64,000 nucleotides of DNA from Burkholderiales bacterium RIFCSPLOWO2_12_FULL_65_40 (GCA_001770955.1 MESL01000021.1:35534-99533), one strand, 5' to 3'. Shown: positions 42,407 through 51,758, numbered from the stretch's first letter. Notes: generated by a model not told the origin, from the letters alone. A program made the numbers and translations.

Positions 42407-45400
42407 CTAAGCCAGAACAATGCGGTTGCGGCCGCTGTTCTTGGCCTGGTACAGGGCCGCATCGGCCTGCGCCAGGGTGTGTTCGGCATCACCCGCCAGC
42501 GGGGCCATCCCGGCACTCAGGGTGATGGTGATGATCCGGCCTTCGCCCGAATCGATCCGGCTCTGCTCCAGCGCCAGGCGCAGGCGCTCGGCAATGGCCG
42601 CCGCCTCGTCGGCATGGGTGCGCGGCAGCAGCACCGCGAACTCTTCGCCACCCAGGCGTCCCGCCAGATCGCCCTGGCGCAGCGCCTGGCCCCGCAGCAT
42701 CTGCGCCAGGTGCACCAGCACCTTGTCTCCGGCGGCGTGGCCATAGGTATCGTTGACGCGCTTGAAATGGTCCAGGTCGAGCATGATGAGCATGCCCGGT
42801 GCGCCGCCCTGCGCCACCCGCGCCAGTTCGGTGTCGAGCTGCGCCATGAAGGCCCGCCGGTTGGCCAGGCCCGTCAGGGCATCGGTGGTGGCCAGGTGCT
42901 GCAGGGTCTGTTCGTGGCGGCGCCGCTCGGTGATGTCACGCACGATCCACAGCTGGCCCATGTCTTCGCCCGCATGGCGCAGGGGAATCCGTTCGAACTT
43001 GAAGGTGCGGCCGTCATGCAGATCAAACACGCTGCTGCCCACCGGGGCACCCAGCCAATGGCTCTGAAGTTCCGGCGTCATCCTGCGGTGCAGTGCCTCG
43101 GCCTCCAGCCCGACCAGGGCGGCTGCGGGCGTTCGCAGCGCCAGCAGCTCGCACGCCTCCTCGTTGGCCACCACCACCGCTCCCTCGGTGTTCTGCACCA
43201 GCACGCCCCCTGGAACATGCTCGATCACCTCCAGCAGATGGGCACGCGCCGTGGCCAGGGCCTCTTCGGAGCGCCGGCGTTCGGTGGTGTCCACCAGGGT
43301 CCAGATCAGTTCGCTCTCCGGATGCTCGGCATCCAGCAGCGTGCCACGGATGGCAAACCAGCGCAGCTCGCCGTGGGCGGTGCGCAAGAGGTATTCCGCC
43401 CTGGCCTCACCCACCGTGCGCACCTGCTCGTAGTAGCGGGCAAATTCCAGAAATGCCGCTTCGTCGCGGTGCAGCAAACGCACGCTGCGCCCGGTCAGGG
43501 GCAGCCCGTCTACCGAGAAGGTATCCACCGCGCGCTGGTTGGCCAGATGGATGAGGCGGTCGGGGCCGATGACCAGCAAGGCCGCCCCCGCGTTGTCGAG
43601 CAGGGCACGGCGCAGCCGCGCATCGGCCATGCGCGGATCGATGTCGGTCAGCGTGCCGATCACCAGCACGCCATTGCACAGGCCCGATGGGGTGACCTGC
43701 CCGCGCATCTCTGTCCAGCACCATGTGCCGTCGGCCCTGCGCAATCGCAGCTCGGTCCCGAAGGGCTCGCCCAGCTCCACCTGGCGCTGCAACAGGCTGA
43801 GCACCCTTTGGCGATCATTCGGGTGGATCAACTGGCTCCAGTCCGCAAAGGCCATGCGGTCGACTCTGCGGCCATGGCCCAGGATTTCATGGCACCGTGC
43901 GTCGAGTTCCATGGTGCCGCTGGCGGTATCCCACTCCCACAGTCCGTCGCGCACCGCAGCCGCCGTCAGGCGCAGGCGCTCCTCGCTGCGGCGCAGGGCC
44001 TCATGGGCGGCATGCTGCTCTGTGATGTCGTGGATATAGCCGTGCCACAGCGTGCTGCCGTCGTCTTCGCGCTCGGGGTTGGCGTGGCCCGCCAGCCAGC
44101 GGACCTCGCCGCTGGCGCGCACGAAACGGTATTCGCAGACCCAGCGCGTGAGCTCGCGCGCCGACGCGGCAATGCTGTCGCGAACGCGCGGCAGGTCCTC
44201 GGGGTGGATACGCTCGAACACCGGTGCCGCGTCCTGCATGGCGACCTCGGGCGATACATCGTAGATATTGCCGATCCCCGGGCTGGCGTAGGGGAAGCTG
44301 CTGTGGCCGTCGGCATGCAGGCGGTACTGGTACACGGTGCCCGGCACCTGCGCCACCAGCTTGCCCAGGCGCGCCTGCAGCTCGGCCTGGGCGGCCTCGC
44401 TCTGGCGCCGCGCCGTCACGTCGGCGAACGTTCCAAAAATGCGCGTGGCACGCCCGTTGGCGCCGCGCAGACTGACCTTGCCACGCACGTTCACCCAGCA
44501 CCAGTGGCCGTCGTGGTGGCGCATGCGCACCTCTTGCTCGAAGCTGTCGATCCGGCCGTCGCGGAGCTGCTCACGGGTCTCCTGCATGCCGGGCCAGTCG
44601 TCCGGGTGCACCAGGCGTTGCACGCCTTCGATGCGGGGTGCCACATCGTCCGGGTCCAGGCCGAGAATTTCGGCCAGACGCTGGTCAATGCCCAACTGCT
44701 GGCTGGACAGGCTCCAGTCCCATACCCCCAGAGAGCCGCCTTCCAGCGCCAGCATGTAGCGTTGGCGATTTTCGTGCAGCAGGGCACGGTCCTGCTGCAC
44801 GCGGAAAAAGAGCCAGGCAATCCAGCACAGCGCCAGCACGATGAGGGCGCTGCCCAGGCCGTTGCGCCACCGGCTGTCCTGGATGGAGCTGCGCGTGGCC
44901 TCCAGGGCATGTGCGCGGTCCAGCCCCACGCTGACCACCAGGGGATAGTCCGCCAGCCGTGTCCAGGCGTAATGGCGCTCCACGCCATCGACGGGGTCGA
45001 TCACCCGGTATTCGCCCTGCGAGGTTTGCGGGTCGGCCAGGAACGCGCGCTCCGGTGGCACCGACCGGCCCAGCACCTTGCCCAGCAAATGCGAGCGCGC
45101 CAGATAGCTGCCGTCGCCACGCACCAGCAGGGCCACATCACTGCCCGCGCCGAAAAGCGCACGGAACCCGTCCGCGATGTAGTCGGGCGCGATGGACAGC
45201 ACCACCACGCCGGCAAAGCGGCCCTGTTGCTGCACGGGGTACGAAAACTGGATGCTCCATTGCCCCGACACCCGGCCCAGCACCGGCGCGCTGATGAACA
45301 GCCGCGCGGGGCCGCCTTGCGCATGCGCCTGGAAATGGGCCCGGTCTGCAATGAAAACCGTGCGCACTTCCGGGCGCCGAGGATCAGACAGGCTGGAATA

Positions 45401-45763
45401 GGTCAGGCGGCCCGATGCATCCGCCACGGCCACCTGCACGATGCTGCCACCCGGAAATGTCTGCAGGGCCGTGCGCACGGCCAGCGGAAAGGCACGCTCG
45501 GGATCCACTTCGTAGGTGGTGGCCAGGCTGTGCGCCAGATACTCCAGCCCGGCCACCAGCGTGCCGACCTGGGACGCCAGCGTCGCCGACATCTGCACGG
45601 CGCGCAGGCGGGTCTGGTTCTCGGTGGTGCGCAGCCGGGTCGACTGGTCCCCCAGCAGATGGGCCCAGTAAATGGCACAGACCAACAGCACAAGCGCCAC
45701 GCCGCCCAGCAGACCGAGCAGGCGTGGGCGCGTCAGAAGCACCGAACCGGAAGGTGGTTTCAT
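42407..45763 (-). CDS. Membrane diguanylate cyclase with sensory domain, several PAS domains and GGDEF
   Basis: An 1118-residue c-di-GMP synthase candidate. Two membrane segments (about 13-33 and 295-315) flank an extracytoplasmic Cache-type sensor. Next come about five PAS/PAC units (repeats of FEQEVRMRHHDGHWCWVNVRG type) and a C-terminal GGDEF domain with the active GGEEF motif (LAGRLGGEEFAVLL). No EAL domain is present. The ATG at 45763 sits just before the first helix; the upstream 49-codon extension lacks support. It is divergent from the ribbon-helix-helix gene. Confidence 0.9.
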   Translation of the reverse strand: MKPPSGSVLLTRPRLLGLLGGVALVLLVCAIYWAHLLGDQSTRLRTTENQTRLRAVQMSATLASQVGTLVAGLEYLAHSLATTYEVDPERAFPLAVRTALQTFPGGSIVQVAVADASGRLTYSSLSDPRRPEVRTVFIADRAHFQAHAQGGPARLFISAPVLGRVSGQWSIQFSYPVQQQGRFAGVVVLSIAPDYIADGFRALFGAGSDVALLVRGDGSYLARSHLLGKVLGRSVPPERAFLADPQTSQGEYRVIDPVDGVERHYAWTRLADYPLVVSVGLDRAHALEATRSSIQDSRWRNGLGSALIVLALCWIAWLFFRVQQDRALLHENRQRYMLALEGGSLGVWDWSLSSQQLGIDQRLAEILGLDPDDVAPRIEGVQRLVHPDDWPGMQETREQLRDGRIDSFEQEVRMRHHDGHWCWVNVRGKVSLRGANGRATRIFGTFADVTARRQSEAAQAELQARLGKLVAQVPGTVYQYRLHADGHSSFPYASPGIGNIYDVSPEVAMQDAAPVFERIHPEDLPRVRDSIAASARELTRWVCEYRFVRASGEVRWLAGHANPEREDDGSTLWHGYIHDITEQHAAHEALRRSEERLRLTAAAVRDGLWEWDTASGTMELDARCHEILGHGRRVDRMAFADWSQLIHPNDRQRVLSLLQRQVELGEPFGTELRLRRADGTWCWTEMRGQVTPSGLCNGVLVIGTLTDIDPRMADARLRRALLDNAGAALLVIGPDRLIHLANQRAVDTFSVDGLPLTGRSVRLLHRDEAAFLEFARYYEQVRTVGEARAEYLLRTAHGELRWFAIRGTLLDAEHPESELIWTLVDTTERRRSEEALATARAHLLEVIEHVPGGVLVQNTEGAVVVANEEACELLALRTPAAALVGLEAEALHRRMTPELQSHWLGAPVGSSVFDLHDGRTFKFERIPLRHAGEDMGQLWIVRDITERRRHEQTLQHLATTDALTGLANRRAFMAQLDTELARVAQGGAPGMLIMLDLDHFKRVNDTYGHAAGDKVLVHLAQMLRGQALRQGDLAGRLGGEEFAVLLPRTHADEAAAIAERLRLALEQSRIDSGEGRIITITLSAGMAPLAGDAEHTLAQADAALYQAKNSGRNRIVLA

Positions 45764-45878
45764 TGTGTGGGGTGGGCGTTGCGCCTGCGGGTTTGACAAG
45801 CCATGAAGGCAAGTCCTGAGAGGCGCGGCAGATCCGGTGCCAAGCTGGGTATGATTGTCCCATTTTTGGCGCCTCAAT

Positions 45879-45893
45879 GCACACAGTATGTGC
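45879..45893. promoter_or_regulatory. Inverted repeat GCACA-N5-TGTGC in divergent promoter region
   Basis: Two 5-base half sites (GCACA / TGTGC) are separated by CAGTA, between the GGDEF gene and the RHH gene. Together with the downstream palindrome it may be an operator. Confidence 0.5.
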
Positions 45894-45913
45894 TTTTGAT
45901 ACCACTGCAATGC

Positions 45914-45930
45914 ACATGTGATTCACATGT
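45914..45930. promoter_or_regulatory. Palindrome ACATGTG-ATT-CACATGT just before the RHH gene
   Basis: A perfect 7-bp inverted repeat with a 3-base centre ends 8 bases before the RHH start codon. Position and symmetry suit autoregulation by the RHH protein, though the binding is inferred. Confidence 0.55.
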
Positions 45931-45938
45931 AGACACTT

Positions 45939-46121
45939 ATGGAACTGAAAACCGCACGCCTGACCCTGCTGATCGACCCAGCCAAGAAGAGGGCTTTCGA
46001 GCAGCTCTGCGCCCAGCAGGACATCACTCCCTCCCAGGTGGTACGGCGCCTGATCCGGGATTACCTGGCCACCCACAACGTCGCCTACGGTCCCGGCGAC
46101 GGTGACGCGCAATCCACCTGA
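45939..46121 (+). CDS. Small ribbon-helix-helix (CopG-type) DNA-binding protein
   Basis: A 60-residue protein: a basic beta-strand MELKTARLTLLIDPAKKRAF, then two helices (EQLCAQQDITPSQVVRRLIRDYL), the layout of a dimeric ribbon-helix-helix repressor. No toxin gene is linked, so it is probably a regulator, not an antitoxin. Palindromes at 45879-45893 and 45914-45930 lie directly upstream, and the divergent neighbour is the GGDEF gene, a possible target. No clear ribosome-binding site precedes the ATG. Confidence 0.78.
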   Translation: MELKTARLTLLIDPAKKRAFEQLCAQQDITPSQVVRRLIRDYLATHNVAYGPGDGDAQST

Positions 46122-46149
46122 GTCACGCCGCCCCCCGAGGGGATCGCCA

Positions 46150-47769
46150 TCACCCGGGGCCGCGCCCCCCTGAGGGGTGCAGAGCGCTCATGTACTGACG
46201 GGCCTTGTCGTTCATGGGATTGAGCTCACGCACGCGCTCGAGCAACTCCATCACCTCGGTCATCAGGGCATCGCTCTTGCCCTCTGCCCGCATCTGACCG
46301 ATCAGCAGGCCGCACAGGTTCATCATCACCACCTCGCTGCCCGGGAGGTTCTGCAGGGCCGTGCGCAGCAGCCGCGCACCCTCGGCAAACTGGCCCTGCT
46401 TTGCCAGCATCACGCCCTGGTTGTTGATCTGGATGACCTCCTCGCGGGACTCGGCAATGAGCGAGCGCCCCTCGGCGCCCATCTGCGCCTGTTCAAAGAG
46501 TTCCTCCACCTTGTTCGACAGCTGGGTGTCTTCGTGGTGGTTTTTCACCAGATCACGCATCAGGCCAAACGCCTGGTCCTTGCGCCCCAGCGCCAGCATC
46601 GCCTGGGCAACCTCGATGGCGGTGTCCTGGCTGAGCTTGCCGGGCTGGCTGGCCAGCAACTGCTCGGCCTGGGCCATGGCGGCGTCGGACAGGTCTTGCT
46701 GCCCGGTCTTGCGGTACACCGCACTTTCGACTGCGGCCGCCTGGATCGCCACGTCGGTGCTGTCCTTGAAGACCCCCTTGGTGCGTGTCAGCACCTTCAG
46801 GGCTTCGTCGGGGGCATCGCTCTCCGACAGCACCTTGGCCAGTGCGACGTAGGCCGTGGGGTTCTTGTTCGAGGAGAACTCGCTGATCTTGATGGTGCGC
46901 TCGAAGGCGGCCTGCGCCACGCCCAGATCGCCATTCTTGTGCGCCGTCTCGCCCAGCACCTTCTGGCGGCTGGCCGAATTGGGCGAGAGCTTCACCGCAT
47001 CAAGCAACACCTGCTGGGCTCGCCCCCGCTCGCCCAGGGCTTCGAAGGTCTTGGCGAGCCAGTCGGACGCCTCGATGAACATCCGGTTCTCGTCCAGCAC
47101 CTGCTGGAAGGTGTTGCGGGCATTGTCGTATTCTCCCTTGTGGAAGTAGACCTTGCCCAGGCCCGTGCGCGCCCAGGGCACGCTGCGCGCCGCCAGGATG
47201 GATTCGAACAGCGCCTTGGCACCGTCGTAGTCGCCCACCTTGAGCTGCAGATCGCTCTTGATGCGCAGGATCTCCGGGTGCTTGGCGGCGTCGGCGTGGA
47301 GGAGTTGATCACAGCGGTCGATCGCCGCCGCGTAATCCTTGGCCTTGATGGCCTCCTCAATGCCGCGCAGGGCCTGTTTCTTGACGATCAGGCGCTCCAG
47401 CCGGCTTTCCAGGATGCTCTGGTTGATGGGCTTGAGCAGGTATTCGTCGGGTTTGACCTCGGCCGCACCCATCACCATTTCGGCGGTCTTTTCGGCCGTG
47501 ACCATGACCCAGATGGTGGAGACGCCGATGTAGTCGTGCAGCCGTGCCTCGTCCAGCACCTGCTGGCCATTGAGGCCGGGACCGAGGTTGAAGTCGCAGA
47601 TCACCACGTCGTAGCGGCTGCCTCGCAACAGGTTCAGTGCTTCCCGGCCATTGGCTGCGGTGTCCACGTGCGTGACCCCCATGGCCCGGACAATGTCGCG
47701 CAGGATGGTGCGCATGCCCTGGAAGTCATCGACGACGAGGGTGCGTGCTTTGGTAAGAGATACGGACAT
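46150..47769 (-). CDS. Response regulator with TPR output (receiver plus tetratricopeptide repeats)
   Basis: A 539-residue protein with a CheY-like receiver at ~5-130 (acidic pocket D14/D15, phospho-acceptor D59 in VVICDFNLG, Lys in YLLKP). TPR-type helical repeats follow (EEAIKAKDYAAAIDRCDQLL; GLGKVYFHKGEYDNARNTFQ). There is no DNA-binding domain, so output is likely protein interaction. The kinase gene upstream ends 20 bases away on the same strand, indicating a cognate pair. Similar proteins occur in Burkholderiales; their process is uncharacterised. Confidence 0.87.
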   Translation of the reverse strand: MSVSLTKARTLVVDDFQGMRTILRDIVRAMGVTHVDTAANGREALNLLRGSRYDVVICDFNLGPGLNGQQVLDEARLHDYIGVSTIWVMVTAEKTAEMVMGAAEVKPDEYLLKPINQSILESRLERLIVKKQALRGIEEAIKAKDYAAAIDRCDQLLHADAAKHPEILRIKSDLQLKVGDYDGAKALFESILAARSVPWARTGLGKVYFHKGEYDNARNTFQQVLDENRMFIEASDWLAKTFEALGERGRAQQVLLDAVKLSPNSASRQKVLGETAHKNGDLGVAQAAFERTIKISEFSSNKNPTAYVALAKVLSESDAPDEALKVLTRTKGVFKDSTDVAIQAAAVESAVYRKTGQQDLSDAAMAQAEQLLASQPGKLSQDTAIEVAQAMLALGRKDQAFGLMRDLVKNHHEDTQLSNKVEELFEQAQMGAEGRSLIAESREEVIQINNQGVMLAKQGQFAEGARLLRTALQNLPGSEVVMMNLCGLLIGQMRAEGKSDALMTEVMELLERVRELNPMNDKARQYMSALHPSGGRGPG

Positions 47770-47789
47770 GTGCAGAACACCTCACGCTA

Positions 47790-48482
47790 TCAGGGAAGCC
47801 GGACCACAAAACAGCCACCCCCATAGGCGCCACCATTTTCAATGATCAGCATGCCCTGGCGATCGCCATTCTTGTGCATGCGGGCCACCTGCGAGGAGAA
47901 ATAGAAGCCCAGACCGGTGCTTCCGGTCAGGAAGCTCACGCCCTTGGCGGCGGCCGCGGCCTCGTCGCGCAGCATGAACGGCGGATAACCCTTTCCGTTG
48001 TCCTCGATGCGCAGCTCCAGCCAGCCATCCTTGATCTGCGCCGTCACCCGGATCTTGTCCTGCGTGTACTGGTAGGCGTTGTTCAGGGCGTTGAGCAGCA
48101 CGCCGGCGACCAGATCGCGGTCCACGTACCAGACGCAGTCGTCACTGCAGTCCATGGACAGCTCGATCTTCTTGAAATCCATGACCGACCGGTTCTGCAG
48201 CAGCACGTCGCCGATCAGTTCGGCGATGGAACACTCGGCGATGTCCACGGGATAGATCGCCTTGTCCAGCTTGTACAGGCTGAGCAACTGGATCAGGTTG
48301 GAGTTCATCCGGTTGGCCTGGTAGATGACACCGCCCAGGTCTTCATAGGCCTGCAGGTCGCCGACCTTCTTGCACTGGTCCGATATTTTTTCCAGTTCGC
48401 TGATCTGCACGTTCAGCGAGTTCTTCATGTCATGGATGGACGAGGCAATCAAGTCCGTGAAGCTGATGTCATCCTGGGCCAT
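47790..48482 (-). CDS. Cytosolic histidine kinase, partner of the TPR response regulator
   Basis: A 230-residue soluble kinase without sensor or membrane domain. The phospho-acceptor H17 is in SSIHDMKNSLN, and the ATPase has the N box (ALNNAYQYTQD), DNGKGYPP and TGLGFYFSSQV. The ATG at 48482 (MAQDDISF) has a strong ribosome-binding site (GGGAGGACGC upstream). Lacking its own sensor, it must receive input through a partner. It forms a two-gene unit with the TPR regulator. A 177-bp palindromic element begins 35 bases upstream of its start. Confidence 0.87.
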   Translation of the reverse strand: MAQDDISFTDLIASSIHDMKNSLNVQISELEKISDQCKKVGDLQAYEDLGGVIYQANRMNSNLIQLLSLYKLDKAIYPVDIAECSIAELIGDVLLQNRSVMDFKKIELSMDCSDDCVWYVDRDLVAGVLLNALNNAYQYTQDKIRVTAQIKDGWLELRIEDNGKGYPPFMLRDEAAAAAKGVSFLTGSTGLGFYFSSQVARMHKNGDRQGMLIIENGGAYGGGCFVVRLP

Positions 48483-48517
48483 GCGTCCTCCCTCTAGTGA
48501 TTCAAACTGTACCCTTG

Positions 48518-48694
48518 AACCGAGATTGTCCATTAGGCGCACCTGCGGTGCTGTTTGGGTGCAGGCGGCGCATTGGCGGCCGCTTTCGTCCTTCTTCGTT
48601 GTCCATAGCCCAAGCTATGGACGCCTCAGTCAGGCCAAAACCAGCGCGCCACTGCATCCGCCTGCCCTCCAAACCCTAATGAACAATCTCGGTT
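48518..48694. repeat. MITE-like palindromic element with 20-bp terminal inverted repeats
   Basis: The ends AACCGAGATTGTCCATTAGG (48518-48537) and CCTAATGAACAATCTCGGTT (48675-48694) are inverted repeats with one mismatch. A second perfect stem (GTCCATAGC-CCAA-GCTATGGAC, 48601-48622) lies in the centre. The halves between are also partly complementary (GTTTGG, GCAGGCGG). No reading frame of note is inside. Its size and symmetry resemble a non-autonomous mobile element; no target duplication is certain. Confidence 0.75.
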
Positions 48695-48729
48695 GAATCT
48701 TGCCATGCTTACGCGCGCTGGCGGAGGGT

Positions 48730-50505
48730 TCAGGCGATTTCGGCCGCCAGCCAGCCGCGCAGGCTGTTGATGAAGGCCCAGCCCTGTACGCGCGGCACAT
48801 CGCTCAGCCGCACCACGGCTTCCTGCACGCGCCCCTCGCGCAGCGCCACGGCGCGGCCCACGCCGGGCAGCAGGCCGCAGGCCAGCGGCGGCGTGACCCA
48901 GCGGCCGTCCAGCAGCATGGCGATGTTGCCAAAGCTGCCTTCGGTGATCTCGCCCTCCTCATTCCACAGCACGGTATCGAACACTCCCGGCTCGGTCGGC
49001 GCGAAGGCCGCATAGTGCGCACGGCGCGTGGTTTTGTAGCACACGAATTCGCCGTGCGCCTCCCGCAGCGGTCGGTCGGCCAGCCGCAGCCGCACGGGCT
49101 CGGGCGTGGGCTGCAGAGCAAAGGCTTCCGCACGCGGCACACCAGCCGGATCGAGCAGCAGGCGCACACGCCAGGCGCCCTGCGGATGCCGGGCGGCAAG
49201 GGCCTGCAGGCACTGGTGAACAGCATCACCGGCCCAGGGGTGGTTGAAATGCGCCGCCGCCTGCTGCATGCGCGCAAGGTGCTCATCCAGATAGCGGAAC
49301 TGGCCGCTTTGGAGCCGCAGGGTTTCCAGAAGGTCGAACGGCGTGCTGGCTCGCTCCACAAAGGCGCGCTTGTGGCGCCACTCATTCCACTCGGCGTCGG
49401 CCGTGGCATCTGCGGTGATGCCGCTGCCGATGCCGCACGAAGCCTGTGCCCCGCGCAGCACCACGGTGCGGATGGGTACGTTGAAGGTGGCGCGGATGCC
49501 GCCCGCGCCATCGGGCCGGACCACGCCCACTGCGCCGCAATAAAAACCCCGCGGGCCGCCCTCGAGCGCGCAAATGGCCTGCATGGCGCGCGCCTTGGGC
49601 GCGCCGGTGACCGAGCCGCAAGGGAACAGCGCGGCAAACACATCGACGAGCCGGGTGCCTGGCCGGGTGCGCGCCTGCACGTCAGACGTCATCTGCCACA
49701 CGGCGGGCAGCGGCTCGGTGTGGAACAACCGGGGCACCTGCACGCTGTGCGGCGCGGCAATGCGCGAGAGGTCGTTGCGCAGCAGGTCGACGATCATCAC
49801 GTTCTCGGCGCGCTCTTTGGGCGACTGGCGCAGCCCCTCGGCCTGCGCGGCGTCCTGCGCAGCCGTGGTACCGCGCGGCGCCGTTCCTTTCATGGGCCGG
49901 GTGAGGATGTCGCCACTGACATCGGGTGCGGCGCGCCAGTCGAAGAACAGCTCGGGCGAGACCGACAGCACCTGCTCGCCGCCCATGTCGATGCAGGCCG
50001 CATAGCCACCCGGCTGGGCGCGCTGCAGCGCGCCGAACAGCGCCGGCACCGCCTGCGGGCCGCCGCCCTGCAGCGTGGCTTGCAGCGGTGCGGTGTAGTT
50101 GACCTGGTAGTACGCGCCGCTGGCAATGTCCTGGTGGATGGTCTCCAGGGCGGCATCAAAGGCAGCTCGCTCGGGGAGCGTATGCCACTGCAGCGCAGGG
50201 GCATCAGCGGGCGGGGGCGACACGGGCCAGGGCCGGGGCGCGTCGTGCACGGCGAACCAGGCCAGCGGCCCGTCCGCCGGGTACGTCTGCAGGGCAGTAT
50301 CAAAGGCCGAGGCGGCTTCGTAACGCAGCCCGCCCACGCACCAGGCACCCTGCTCCGCAGCCGCCTGCACGGCCTCCAGCACGGCGCGCACCTCGCCCGG
50401 CGCCTGGGCCACCAGCACCTGGCGCGCCGCCCCGAAGGCCCCGCGCAGACGCGGCCCCGCAGCGTCCTGCGGATCGGTGAAATCAATCAGTGATTTATAT
50501 GCCAA
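48730..50505 (-). CDS. pabB: Fused aminodeoxychorismate synthase component I and aminodeoxychorismate lyase
   Basis: A 591-residue bifunctional folate-pathway enzyme. Residues ~1-385 form the chorismate-utilising PabB domain (SGAYYQVNYTAPL, LVDVFAALFPCGSVTGAPKARAM, FYCGAVGVVRPDG). Residues ~390-591 form a PabC-like class IV aminotransferase with a PLP lysine in CYKTT. Together they would make 4-aminobenzoate. The start is a TTG at 50505 inside family B repeat copy 9; the repeat supplies GGAGG five bases before it. A glutaminase partner (pabA) is not adjacent. It follows nadA on the same strand. Confidence 0.92.
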   Translation of the reverse strand: MAYKSLIDFTDPQDAAGPRLRGAFGAARQVLVAQAPGEVRAVLEAVQAAAEQGAWCVGGLRYEAASAFDTALQTYPADGPLAWFAVHDAPRPWPVSPPPADAPALQWHTLPERAAFDAALETIHQDIASGAYYQVNYTAPLQATLQGGGPQAVPALFGALQRAQPGGYAACIDMGGEQVLSVSPELFFDWRAAPDVSGDILTRPMKGTAPRGTTAAQDAAQAEGLRQSPKERAENVMIVDLLRNDLSRIAAPHSVQVPRLFHTEPLPAVWQMTSDVQARTRPGTRLVDVFAALFPCGSVTGAPKARAMQAICALEGGPRGFYCGAVGVVRPDGAGGIRATFNVPIRTVVLRGAQASCGIGSGITADATADAEWNEWRHKRAFVERASTPFDLLETLRLQSGQFRYLDEHLARMQQAAAHFNHPWAGDAVHQCLQALAARHPQGAWRVRLLLDPAGVPRAEAFALQPTPEPVRLRLADRPLREAHGEFVCYKTTRRAHYAAFAPTEPGVFDTVLWNEEGEITEGSFGNIAMLLDGRWVTPPLACGLLPGVGRAVALREGRVQEAVVRLSDVPRVQGWAFINSLRGWLAAEIA

Positions 50506-50557
50506 ATTGGCCTCCAGCGCTTGATGGATAAGCGCCGTTAGCTATCAAAAACAAAGC
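50498..50557 (+). repeat. Family B repeat, copy 9, overlapping the pabB-pabC start
   Basis: AAATTGGCCTCCAGCGCTTG, then ATAAGCGCCGTTAGCTATCA. Read on the minus strand its GGAGGCCAAT end provides a Shine-Dalgarno sequence and the TTG start of pabB-pabC. Confidence 0.88.
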
Positions 50558-50581
50558 AAATCTATGCTGAAACCTGTGGTT

Positions 50582-51709
50582 TCAGGCGGCGCCGATGTTC
50601 GGCACCAGTCCGGCGGTGGGCTGGCCGTTTTTCAGTGCAGCGGTGAAGGCGAGCATGCGGTCAATCGGCAGGCGCGCGCGCGGGATGATCTGCGCGTCCA
50701 CGTCGATGGCGTTGCTGCCCGTCTCCAGCACCTGCGCCACACCGGCCAGGCCGTTCATCGCCATCCAGGGGCAGTGGGCGCAGCTTTTGCAGGTGGCGCT
50801 GTTGCCTGCCGTGGGGGCTTCAATGAAGACCTTGCCGGGGTTGAGCGTGCGCAGCTTGTGCATCATGCCGTTGTCGGTGGCGACGATGAACTCCTGGGCG
50901 TCCATCGTCTGCGCGGCCTTGAGGATGGCGGACGTCGAGCCCACAGCGTCGGCCAGGGCGATCACGTCGGCCGGGCTTTCGGGGTGCACCAGCACCTTGG
51001 CGTTCGGATGGTCCTTCTTCAACGATTCCAGCTCAAAGGCCTTGAATTCGTCGTGCACGATGCAGGCACCGTTCCAGAACACCATGTCGGCACCGGTTTC
51101 GCGGCGGATGTAGTCGCCCAGGTGGCGGTCGGGCGCCCACAAGATCTTGTGGCCCTGGTCCTTGAGCGCGCGCACGATGTCGAGCGCGCAGCTCGACGTG
51201 ACCAGCCAGTCGGCGCGGGCTTTGACGGCGGCGCTGGTGTTGGCGTAGACCACCACGGTGCGGTCGGGGTGCTGGTCGCAGAACGCCGAAAACTCCTCGA
51301 TGGGACAGCCCAGATCAAGCGAACAGGTGGCGTCAAGGTCGGGCATGAGGATGGTCTTCTCGGGCGAGAGGATTTTGGCCGTCTCGCCCATGAAACGCAC
51401 GCCCGAGACGACCAGCGTCTGCGCCGCATGGTCGCGGCCAAAGCGGGCCATTTCCAGCGAATCACTGACGATGCCACCGGTTTCTTCGGCCAGGTCCTGC
51501 AGGTCGGGGTGCACGTAGTAGTGCGACACCATCACCGCGTTCTTTTCCTTGAGCAGGCGGCGGATCTTGTCTTTCAACGCCGTGCGCTCGTCCCGCGACA
51601 GCTCGGGGGGCACGCGCGCCCAGGCGTGCTTGGTCGCGCACACCCCGCCGCCTTCGGGCTGCTCGTAATCGACTTCCTTGAGGGTAATCACAGTGTTCAT
51701 ATCAGTCAT
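50582..51709 (-). CDS. nadA: Quinolinate synthase A
   Basis: NadA condenses iminoaspartate from NadB with dihydroxyacetone phosphate to quinolinate, using a [4Fe-4S] cluster. The 375-residue protein has the typical motifs [63 protein letters not shown] and [15 protein letters not shown], with conserved cluster cysteines. MNTVITL (third codon on) is an alternative ATG. A family A repeat separates it from nadC upstream. Confidence 0.97.
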   Translation of the reverse strand: MTDMNTVITLKEVDYEQPEGGGVCATKHAWARVPPELSRDERTALKDKIRRLLKEKNAVMVSHYYVHPDLQDLAEETGGIVSDSLEMARFGRDHAAQTLVVSGVRFMGETAKILSPEKTILMPDLDATCSLDLGCPIEEFSAFCDQHPDRTVVVYANTSAAVKARADWLVTSSCALDIVRALKDQGHKILWAPDRHLGDYIRRETGADMVFWNGACIVHDEFKAFELESLKKDHPNAKVLVHPESPADVIALADAVGSTSAILKAAQTMDAQEFIVATDNGMMHKLRTLNPGKVFIEAPTAGNSATCKSCAHCPWMAMNGLAGVAQVLETGSNAIDVDAQIIPRARLPIDRMLAFTAALKNGQPTAGLVPNIGAA

Positions 51710-51758
51710 TCAAGGTGCGTTGCGCCAGTCTCGGCGCGTACAACGGGCACGGCCCAGG

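Noticed and set aside
42479-45796. 1105-codon plus-strand open frame opposite the GGDEF gene
   Set aside because: The minus strand carries unmistakable PAS and GGDEF motifs; the plus frame has none.
46131-46180. CCCCCCGAGGGG hairpin and CCCCCCTGAGGGG near the RHH gene end, possible family A fragment or terminator
   Set aside because: No T run follows and the match to family A is too short to support either call.
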